From Epinephelus fuscoguttatus (lineage: Eukaryota; Chordata; Actinopteri; Perciformes; Serranidae), in NCBI RefSeq assembly GCF_011397635.1, contig NC_064756.1, positions 19,577,907 through 19,641,906 of the forward strand: a stretch of DNA of 64,000 nt. Reading direction: 5' to 3'. The notes under the pieces are model-generated. The model was given only the letters and a program-made list of their open reading frames with translations. It made no database searches and had not been told where the DNA came from. Made by a program: the position numbers and the translations under genes. Shown in pieces: positions 12,345 through 22,400 of the stretch (position 1 is the stretch's first letter; every line of letters begins with the position of its first letter).

Positions 12345-12470
12345 GACCGGAAGTAAGGTCGTTCGCGCGAGCTCTGGAGCAAATACAGGAAGAGGAAGCA
12401 GCAAGAGTTTTCTCTCAGGTTGAATTAAGAAGTTTGCCTTCTTTCAGTCCGTATCTTTGTCGATTTGCTG
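12345..12470 (+). promoter_or_regulatory. bcap29: bcap29 promoter and 5' non-coding exon (probable)
   Basis: CCGGAAGT at 12347-12354 is a consensus ETS/GABP site, adjacent to a CpG-containing stretch (TTCGCGCGAGCTC). It is followed by a purine-rich leader and a strong donor GTGAGT at 12471. An acceptor TTCATTAG at 13044-13051 precedes the exon with the start codon. This suggests a TATA-less housekeeping promoter and a first exon of roughly 120 bp. Inferred from motifs only. Confidence 0.55.
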
Positions 12471-13077
12471 GTGAGTTGAGTTTCTGTATGCCTGATTACC
12501 GACATAAACTTAGCTACTTAACCTCGTTATAGCCATTTTAAAATGTGTAGCTAGTGTAGCTAACGCTGACGCTGTTTCTGAATTGCCCAGAATAGTTTAA
12601 CGTTAGCGTTTTGTTAAGGTAACGTTAGCTTATATTAACGGAGCATTGAATGTTTCAGTTTGAAGATGGACAGAGGATGAAAGGTGTGAAAGCTTTTATA
12701 AAAGCGTACGCGTGTGTTAAGGATGTCATGCTCGCTGTGTGTGTGTTGTCACATATAACTTGTGAGGGGGGCGCTGTAGGGTACGCAGACTGTTAGCGTG
12801 GGTTTGACAGAGTGAAATGTGGCTTTGTGAGTTTATGTTAAGGTATGTGGACTGTGAACAGGTTGGATTAGCAGCTTAAGTTAGACTTTTTCTCAACTGA
12901 GGCTGCATTGTTGTCCAAGTGAGGTAAAAGCTACACGCTAGCTAGCTGACTCAGCTTTGTGGTCTCAGTAGTTTTTATTTATTTGTTTTTGTCAGAGAGG
13001 CTGCTCATGACCCAGTTTATACCTGTTAGATTTCATGTCTGTTTTCATTAGGGTATCTTTAGAGACCCTCACTAAAG

Positions 13078-13180
13078 ATGACGCTGCAATGGACTGCTGT
13101 GGCCATCTTTCTCTACGTGGAGATAGGCGTCCTTGTCATCCTCTGCATACCCTTCATCTCAGCCAGGAGGTAAGTCAGAA

Positions 13181-13229
<49 letters not shown>

Positions 13230-16208
13230 GTAACATGTTGCCAGTGTCTGTAATGATTGTGATTATGTGTCTGTGTGTGTGGTTGCAGGTGGCAGAGTAT
13301 ATTCCAGCTGAGGATCTGGAGCTGGATGGCCAGATTCTGGAACAAAGTGTTTCTCACAATGATCATAGTACTTATTGTTCTCTTCCTTGGTAAGTCATAT
13401 ATAAAGTGTGTCAGGTGTTTTCCTCTTGACGTTGTGGATACTGTAGGTAATAACTCAAGGTTAGACTTGAGATGACATGAACTGTTGAAACAGTGAGCAG
13501 GAGGGGATTTTTTTACATACTGTGCAATGCTGTGAAAACAAACAAAAAAAACTATGCGTCCAGTATGGGTCAGTTATGAAGGCCCCTGTCTTCTGAATGT
13601 TTGGTCATTTAAGTTAATCAAACCACAATCTCATAGTTTGTCATGTAGTTTAACATGTAGGAAAAAAATGTTCAAATGGAAAGGGGTGAGGTCAGAAAGT
13701 GATTGCTCTCTGACAGAAGAAAAAACTTTTTGTGATTGCTGATTGCTTACATCATTTTTTCTTTAGATGCAGTACGTGAGGTGAGGAAATATTCATCCAG
13801 AGAGCTTGGCACAGATGCCAAGGTGCAACCTAACATGTATGATCACCTGCACATGAAGCTGTTCAGAGCCCAGAGGAACCTCTACATCTCTGGCTTTGCC
13901 GTCTTCCTTTGGCTGTGAGTCTTTGCTCTCTTATACTAATGCACAAATGACAAATCAAATGTGTTTCTCAAACCTTTATTATGCCATTGTCGTGTTGCAG
14001 CGTCATGAAGCGAGTGGTCACCTTGATCAACCAACTGGCAGCAGTGTCCGGCACTACAGCTGCTCTTCAGGCGCAGGCTGACAATGCTAACAAGGCTGCC
14101 AAGAAATACATGGAGGACAATGAGCTGCTGAAACAGGTGGGGTCCACATTGGATGGGCAAATATACAAAGTTGTCATTGTGCTTTAGGGCTGCAATGATT
14201 AGTCGACTAATCAATGACTAATCGACTATTAAAATAATCGGTGGCTATTTTAGTTGTCAACTAATCAGGTTGAGTCATTTTTCATAGAAAAGTACTATAA
14301 AAGTACCCCATAATACAGCTTTACACACTCTCATGAAGGTGAACTAAAACCCTTTGGCGTGAGGACGAAACAAGACATTAGATGACATAATTTTGGGGTT
14401 TGGGAGAGACAGACCAACATTTTTCAACATTTTAACACATTTTTCAATAAAATGATTTGTCGACTAATCGAAGAAATAACCAACAGATTAGTCAACAATG
14501 AAAATAATCGTTAGTTGCAGCCCTACAGTGCTTAGATAAATCCATAACTGCAAAATCTACACCAGACAGTTAATAATGTTGACGGTACTGTTGAGTAATG
14601 AAATTGATTTACCTGTACCTGACATATGAAAGTTATCATTTTTGTGTCAGATTGTAGATGTTGTTTGTTTCATTTAATCTGTATTGGTTTGTCAGGATTC
14701 CATTTAGATATTTTTAGGCAGTTGAACACATCTTCAGTTATTTAAGGTGGGACCTCTGGGTGTTTTTTGTCACTTAACATCAAATCCCCATGTCCAGGTG
14801 AAAGGCCAATGTGGATCAGTTTTTTATGTCATGGGACTCCTGGGATGCCAACTGGAGTGTACACAAGGTGGAGTGCAAGTCTTCAGAGCACATTAAGAGG
14901 CAGACGTCACTTACCCTTAAGACACTTGTCTACCAAACCTTCACACTTGGTTTGATTCCCCTCAGTCACCACCTCCAGCTCAAAGTTATTATAGTTAACT
15001 GGGGCACCCACTAGCTCACCATGTATAGCAGGTACCCCATGTAAAAAGGCTGTGTCCTTGCTGCAGCGGCCACAGGTTTGATTCCAATCTAAGGCCCTTT
15101 GCTGCATATTATCTGCCCTCTCTCTCGCCCCTTCACACTATATCTGTCCTATCAAATAAGGGCAAAAGCCCCCCCAAATATCTAATAAAAAGTTATTAAC
15201 ATTAACTAAAACTGAAAAAAATGTCAACCAAAATAAAAACTAGACTTTAGGAAAACTGAGTTTTATTCTTTGTCAATTTGTGAGTAAAACAAGCAAAAGG
15301 AGGCTTTGGTGCATATGTTTATTGAGACTGTACTGTCTACATGACTGTGAGTCAGCTGCTTCACAATAAATACCCTCCACTTCATCAGAGTTACACGTGT
15401 CTGACAAAAAGCTGTATTTCATGTCCTTGTGACTCATGCCATTTGCTGTATTCCAGACCCTGATGGAGGGGAAGGGTGACAAGGCCACTGCAGAGGGCAT
15501 GGAGCTGCTGAGGAAAGAAGTGGAGAAACTGAAAGATGAACTGAAGACCTCAGGAGATGGTTAGTATCCATGCACATGCGCACATTATTTGCTTTTAGAC
15601 ATGTTAGTGTTGTTGTTATCTTCAGATTCCAGGGAAGTTGATAGAAGAACTGTGGACTGTAAAATTTGTCACATCTAAAGACACTGAGGATGCCCTGTAC
15701 TGATGCGTGCTTGTTTCCTCTCCAGCCTTGAAGAACTCCCAGTCAGAGGCAGATGTGATGAGGAAGCAGATGGACGGCCTCGCCAGGGAGTACGACAGAC
15801 TGCTGAAAGAACATCAGGAGCTCCAGGTAATGCTGAGCTGTAAACACAGCAGGATAATGACTTGTTGGGTCATTCACTACTTAGATATAACCACTTCAGA
15901 GAGCCACTGAGACTGATCAACAACAGGCAGGTGGGAGGCAAGGCTCCTCTGTAATTCACATTTTAACAAGCCTTTCTATTTCATGATTAACTTAAAGCCT
16001 ATTGAAGTAAGTGCTTGGGACTAAGAACCACACAATAGGTAGATTTACCACAGATAAGTGAAATAGAGTTTGAAAGTAAAGCTGTAGTAATAACCACAAT
16101 GCGTTATTGTGGACTAATATCGTCACACATAAACTGACATTTTCTTTTCCTTTCTTTTTCCTGTCTTTTCAGAATCTTCAAGATAGCGGGAACAAAAAGG
16201 AAGACTAG
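13078..16208 (+). CDS. bcap29: B-cell receptor-associated protein 29, complete, 7 coding exons
   Basis: BAP29/BAP31 family protein of the endoplasmic reticulum membrane that escorts membrane proteins for export or retention and links to apoptosis control. Coding exons: 13078-13169, 13289-13389, 13767-13914, 14001-14136, 15457-15559, 15726-15826 and 16173-16208, giving 238 codons plus TAG with coherent phases. The N-terminal half has three hydrophobic spans: near residues 5-27 (TAVAIFLYVEIGVLVILCIPF), 43-64 (VFLTMIIVLIVLFL), and 100-120 (LYISGFAVFLWLVMKRVV). The C-terminal half, from about residue 130, is a charged heptad-rich coiled coil (LLRKEVEKLKDELK, LAREYDRLLKEHQELQ). It ends in KKED, a dilysine ER-retrieval signal. 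Adjacency to dus4l points to BCAP29 rather than BCAP31. Intron 1 of the coding part is only 119 bp and contains a (GT)23 run; introns further on carry a hAT MITE and a SINE. Confidence 0.94.
13183..13228. repeat. (GT)n microsatellite in a bcap29 intron
   Basis: 23 GT units inside the 119-bp intron between the first two coding exons, ending about 60 bp before the acceptor. Confidence 0.97.
14185..14525. mobile_element. hAT-type MITE in bcap29 intron
   Basis: Inverted ends TAGGGCTGCAA...TTGCAGCCCTA of a roughly 340-bp non-coding element, with subterminal inverted ATTAGTCGACTAATC-like motifs. The flanks TTGTGCTT and CAGTGCTT match in 6 of 8 positions, compatible with the 8-bp target duplication of hAT elements. 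Confidence 0.8.
14982..15205 (+). mobile_element. tRNA-derived SINE in bcap29 intron
   Basis: A tRNA-like head with TAGCTCACCATGTATAGC (box A-like) and GGTTTGATTCC at 15075-15085 (box B), followed by a body with CCCTTTGCTGCAT, TCTCTCTCGCCCC and an AATAAAAAG tail. AAAGTTATTA occurs on both flanks as a probable target duplication. The same head-body order is familiar from widespread teleost SINEs. Not a functional tRNA gene: the anticodon stem cannot be formed reliably. Confidence 0.8.
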
Positions 16209-17505
16209 TTATTGGAAAGTCCGTCGAGGTTGAAGTGTTTACACAGCAGATTAGCCCAGCCACAGAGAGACACTGCAACACATGCTTTACCTTCATATAT
16301 CGCCGTGTGTCACAGTGCATATCACAAAACCAGGAGTGGCTACTCTGAGGTACATATTTTTTGCTGACGTCAGTGATGGTTTTAAAGCATGAAGGTGAAT
16401 TTTTGTTAGGGCTTCAGACTTGCTTAAATAGCACGAGTAATGAATGATTTCCTGTTTCTGCCTGGAGCAGTCTGACTTAAAGGATTGCTTTTTTTATGTG
16501 CACACTATATCAGGCAGATTAACTGTGTGAAGGAATTGGAGGAAATTTAGTGACCTTAATGGTAAAGAAATATGCAACAAGGATGGATGTTTTTACAGCT
16601 TGTGTCATTGGTTTTAGCGAGGTGTAGGGTGTAAGATCTTTGAAAAGCTAGAGCAGTGACAGCTATGAATGTATTTTGATACGGAGGGTTTGTGTCATTA
16701 TTTGTAGCGGGGACATCTGCTGCACCGACTTAGAGCTCCACAACAGTATGGAAATTCAGTTTGTGCTCACCTGGCTGTGTGAATATAATTTGCATGTACA
16801 CTTGCACTTAGGCAAATCGTCTACTCACTTTTTTTGGGTTGTATTCCATTTGATAATGTGTACTTTTATTTAACCTGAGTAGTTGTGGTGAATGATAATG
16901 GATAGAGATTTCTAATTTCCAGTTTTCATGTTTTTTCTTTTCTTTTCCTCTGTAATTTGAACTTGTAAATGTTCAAGACAATTTGACATAGTAGATCTAT
17001 GGATACAAGTAAAAGTAAATAATTGTAGGGGTAGAAAAATTGGATTAAACCTCTTAGGATCTTGTTTAAGCTTTAAAATATGATAGATTTAATCCTAGTC
17101 AAAGGTACAACAGTTACCACAGACAGCTCAAATTGTTGTATATTTTCTGCACTACGCGTTTCAAGCATTCATTTTTGGTAAAGTGTGAGAGTTGCACCGG
17201 GAATTGCACTATATGTGTCATGAAAGGAGGCTGTATGGTTTTTTATGCCCCCGATCCTGGGACCTGTCACTGTTAAAGAGGAGCTGAGACTGTAATCGCC
17301 AAATGCTTCAATGTCCCCCAGTTGTTTTACAATAAATAAGCAGGTTATTGGGTTCACCACAGTTTTTATTCAGGTCATAAAATTGCAAAGATGCCCTTAA
17401 GTTGTGCTCTGACATTTCTGTTGAAGACAGGAGTCAGATGAAAGTGCCTTGTCGGTGGATGTAGTACATTTTGTGAAATAAATACAGATACAATTCTTTT
17501 TGCCG
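16209..17505 (+). other. bcap29: bcap29 3' untranslated region
   Basis: About 1.3 kb of AT-rich sequence after the stop. Candidate poly(A) signals are AATAAA at 17331-17336 and 17477-17482. Confidence 0.6.
17477..17482 (+). terminator. bcap29: distal poly(A) signal AATAAA of bcap29
   Basis: Last + strand AATAAA before the convergent slco1c1 3' end. Confidence 0.55.
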
Positions 17506-17544
17506 TGCCTTGTTTTTAAATCAACAACACCAACACATTTCATT

Positions 17545-19409
17545 GGATATTAAAAGTTTTATTTTAGTGTAACATTTAAGATATTCTTTCAAATTTTACA
17601 AAAATAATCCAAGAAAATTATTTACATTCTGATTTCTTTAATGCAAGTAAATGCCTTACATTACTGAGATAATGACTTCCTTCCTCTACGCCTCTCGCTG
17701 CTCCTCTGAGTCTGCAGTTGTGGCCGCCTGTGCCTGAAACTAAACCTGAATTGCAAAGATGATTCAGTCACCACGTAGTGTAAGTTAGCAAAATGGTATG
17801 TGTCCATTTTGGAAATGAAGGCTTACAAAATGATAATATGCTATACATTTACAAACACAAAAGTAATACTCTTTTTAAAAACAAATTGCCTTGAGATACA
17901 GTAGCTAGTCGATTAATTTTATTTTAGAAATTATTCTTGACAGATTTCAAGGAAATGGGTTGTGATTATGGGATGGAGTGGTTTATGAGTATAGGAAAAA
18001 CCTGAGTTTAGACCATGATCTGTCTGTCTGTGGGTTTTGGCACAGGAGTTCTTGCACACGCAAAAATACACAAAGAAAAACCCCCCAATATAAACTAAAA
18101 AAAAAAAGTGAAACAATATGTAGAGCAACGGCTGCAGACGTGGAAGCGGAGCTTATACATATCAGTAACATTTCCTGTGGTGACATGTCACACACACAGT
18201 GGAATCATTTGCCTAAAGACTGGAACAGCACACAGTATCTTTTATCAGTGTTGCAGTAGTACTAAATCTGCCTTTTACAGGTGGCAGACACAAGAGCAAG
18301 CGTTCACCTCAGCCATCTGTTCCAACAAAATGACTGCTCAATACCACCTGCTGAGGCGAAGCCAGATATTCTGAACAAATTTAGTGTAATTGTATCAGTG
18401 TCATGACAAAGTTTAGTGTCGTGTACTCTTGATATGTATTTTTTTCTTCATTAATACCACATTTAAATGAATTAACTTGGGCTAGTGCTGGTTGAAAGTA
18501 TAAAACTATGAAGCAGCCTCCACTAGACAAACAGGTAAGCAAATCTCACTAAAATACAGTTTCCGCTTTTAGTGAGTACAAGTACCAAAGGAACAAGTTC
18601 ACGTCCAGAAAGCGCACAACGCAGACTTCAGTACAATCAAACCTGACTTTGGGCTTAAAGTAAAAGACAAAAGTGTTAGAGTCAGTCAGACATGAATCTT
18701 TTTTCTAAAGTGAGTGTAAAAGTCAAATAAAACAGTGTTTAGATATCTGCTCAAACTGTGAGATGCATGATTTAGAGGTAACCGTTGAGTGAATGAGGCA
18801 CATTTGTCAAATCGGCAACTGCCAACCCCTCTGAAAGTTACTGTTATCTTTTCTATTTAAAATTCTGAACAAAATAAACCATTATTTCCTGTCTGCTTGA
18901 AGGCCTAATCTTTAAACAGTTATTTTGTTTAAATTTAGTGCCATGCCTCTGGGTTATAAGGCCACTTCCTCTGTTCAGGAACAGTGATGTCAACAAGACA
19001 AAGAAAAATCCAAAGAGGCAGCTTTATAAGTGCTGGTTTTCAGAATGATACTGCTTTTGTAGTAGTAACATCTCGTCTTATCTCTTGTGCCTCCATTAAA
19101 ACCAGAAAAACATTGTTAAATTTTTCTTTTTAAGAAAAAAAAAAAAACAGCATATACATTCAAGAAATATTTCAGTTATATCAAATTTCCTGTCAAATTC
19201 ACAAAGTCTCCCAGGTCCAGTAGTACAAATATAGAATTTATGCTTTGTATGAGATGATCAGATACGTGATTCCCTGCAAATCTCATTTGAGTGTGTGCGT
19301 GTACAGTATCACTGTGTTCATACTGAGGGTGTATTTGTTCACCTGTGGTGTGTATGTGTGTGTGTGTGTGTGTGAAGGAGACAAGAGGGGGTCAGTTCTT
19401 GTGGGTCTG
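17545..19409 (-). other. slco1c1: slco1c1 3' untranslated region (probable)
   Basis: Sequence downstream of the slco1c1 stop on minus with no other gene. A minus-strand AATAAA at 17558-17563 is a plausible end. A GT-rich stretch lies at 19350-19375. The length (about 1.8 kb) is inferred from the hexamer position. Confidence 0.5.
17558..17563 (-). terminator. slco1c1: poly(A) signal AATAAA of slco1c1
   Basis: Reads AATAAA on minus, facing the bcap29 signal at 17477-17482 with only about 75 bp between the two hexamers. Confidence 0.5.
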
Positions 19410-22400
19410 TCACAGCCGTGTCTCCCTGTCTGTGCTGTTGTCTTGCGTTTGTTGTGATTGGTCAGAATTAGAAATCACAAACTCTTCCTTCCTGAGTGCC
19501 TCCAGCTCTGTGCCGCCGTTGGCCAGAGCTCCGTGGATGGCATTTCTTTCCTCCTTCCTCAGCTGTCGACCAAGCAGGATGAAGCCCGGGATGCAAATGA
19601 TAAACGAGATGGTCCGTAGGCTCAGTGTCAGACCCAGGTATGCTATCCTGAGACGTTAAGGTGTAAAACACAGCAAGTCAACAACTTTGATTTCAGTGAC
19701 ATAGCACACTATATTATAGCTTTTTAAAAACTTTTTTTATGACATACTGCACTATGACTTTTTGGACACACTATGCTATATCTTTTTTGTTAGGCTTTTC
19801 TACAGTATACTACGCTATACTATGACTTTTGTAGAACATTTTTGTATGACTTACGATTGTAAGTCTATGACTTTTTATAACTTTTTGGACATACTACACT
19901 ATGGCATTTATTTATTTTTGTTTGTACCATACAAAACTATGACTTTTTTTATGAAATTCCATACTATGACTTTTTTTAACATACTCTACTATGACTTTTA
20001 TGACACACTATATTATGACTTTTTTATGACATACTATACTATGACTTTATTTAGTAAAACATTTCGACATAGTATACTATATGGAAAATTGTTTTTGATG
20101 AAAAATTGATGACTTACTGTACTATGACGTGTTTGATTAAAAATTGAAGACATACAAAACTATGACATTTTTGATAAAAAATGTTTACATATTATACTAT
20201 GACTTTTTTATGACAAAAATCACGACAAACTATACTATGATGTTTTGATGAAAAATTGATGACTTCCTATACTATTACTTTTTTGATGAAAAAATCACGA
20301 CATACTATACTATGACTTTTTGGATCAAAAATTGACGACATACTATACTATGACGTTTTTGATGAAAAAGTGACGACATACTATACTATGACGTTTTTGA
20401 TGAAAAAGTGACAACATACTATACTATGACGTTTTTGATGAAAAAATGATGACATACTATACTATGACATTTTGGATCAAAAATTGACGACATACTATAC
20501 TATGACGTTTTTGATGAAAAAGTGACAACATACTACACTATGACGTTTTTGATGAAAAATTAACAACATACTATACTATGACGTTTTTGATGAAAACGTG
20601 ACAACATACTATAGTATGACTTTTTTATGAAAAAATCACAACATACTATACTATGACATTTTTGATGAAAAACTGACATACTATGACGTTTTTGATGAAA
20701 ACGTGACAACATACTATGACGTTTTTGATGAAAAAGTGTCAACATACTATAGTATGACTTTTTTATGAAAAAATCACAACATACTATACTATGACATTTT
20801 TTATGAAAAACTGACATACTATGACGTTTTTTATGAAAAAAAATCATGACATAATATACTATGACGTTTTTTATGAAAAAAAAATCACGGCATACTATAC
20901 TATGACATTTTTGACGAAAAACTGACGACATGCTATACTATGACGTTTTTAATGGAAAATTGACGATACACTATACTATGACGTTTTTGATGAAAAATTG
21001 ATGACATACTATGACGGTTCTAATGAAAAATGTATGACATACTATACTATGATGTTTTGATGAAAAAATGTTGACATACTATACTATGACGTTTTGATGA
21101 AAAAATCACGACATAATATACTATGACGTTTTTTATGGAAAATTGACAATACACTATACTATGACGTTTTTGATGAAAAATTGATGACATACTATGACGG
21201 TTCTAATGAAAAATGTATGACATACTATACTATGACGTTTTGATGAAAAAATCACGACATAATATACTATGACGTTTTTTATGGAAAATTGACGATACAC
21301 TATACTATGACGTTTTTGATGAAAAATTGATGACATACTATGACGGTTCTAATGAAAAATGTATGACATAAAAGTGAATTAATGCCAATACATCTAAATC
21401 ATAACAGTACCACGCTGAACTCTGTTCCCTTTAAAATCGCCACGGACAGGTTCACGTACCTAGGGGTGTCTGTCACCAGGAAACCTGGCCTGCTACTCGA
21501 GGAAAATTGGAATTTAAAGATGAAACAACTGAAGCAGAATATTGAATTCTGGAAGACCCTCCCACTATCACTGGTAGGGAGAATAAACGCCATTAAAATG
21601 GTAGTTCTCCCACGTTTCTTATATGTTTTTCAATCAATTCCATCCTTTATTCCACAAGCATACTTCAGGAGGCTGGACTCTATAGTGACTCCTTTTCTTT
21701 GGCAAAACAAAGTAGCACGTATAAACAAAAAACACCTCTGTAAATTAAAACAGGAGGGAGGCTTCGGCCTACCAAACTTCAAATGTTTCTATTGGGCAGC
21801 ACATCTGAATATTTTGGCTTTCTGGAGGAACTCGAACCTCACTGAGGATACAACCAGTCCACCCCCTGCCTGGCTTTCTTTAGAGAAAGCAGCATGTGAA
21901 GGGACTTCTCTCCTAGCCCTATTGAACAGCCCCATCAAAATTAACAAATCATTGTACAAAGGTAACTTTATAATACACAACTCGGTAAGAATTTGGAACC
22001 AGATTAAATCACATTTAAAGGCCCCAGACATGTACAGAGATACACCGATTTGTAACAACCACGCTTTCAAGCCCTCTGCTGGAGACCCAGTGTTTGCTCG
22101 ATGGAGGGAGAAGGGAGTGGGGTCCCTGAGCGATTTATATCAGAGGGGGCACCTGATGTCTTTTGAGCAACTGAAAGCTAAGTATAACCTGCCAGCCTCG
22201 CATTTCTTCCGCTATCTGCAGATCAGAAATTTTATAAAGGCCCATGTATCAACATTATCAGACATCCCACGACACCATGCACTTGAAAGAATAATTAAAA
22301 TCACGCCAGGTAAAAAAGGAGCAGTATCAGGTTTTTACCAGATACTCTTCAACCAGATTGAAACTAGCACAGAAAAGCAAAGGTCTGAGTGGGAATCGGA

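Noticed and set aside
14982-15205. Possible tRNA gene (box B GGTTTGATTCC)
   Set aside because: Head of a SINE: degenerate cloverleaf, followed by a SINE body, A-rich tail and flanking duplication.
20560-21336. Minus-strand open frames with repeating [10 protein letters not shown]-like units
   Set aside because: They are translations of the 38-bp tandem array; the near-palindromic unit stays open by composition and there is no start context, splice signal or known domain.
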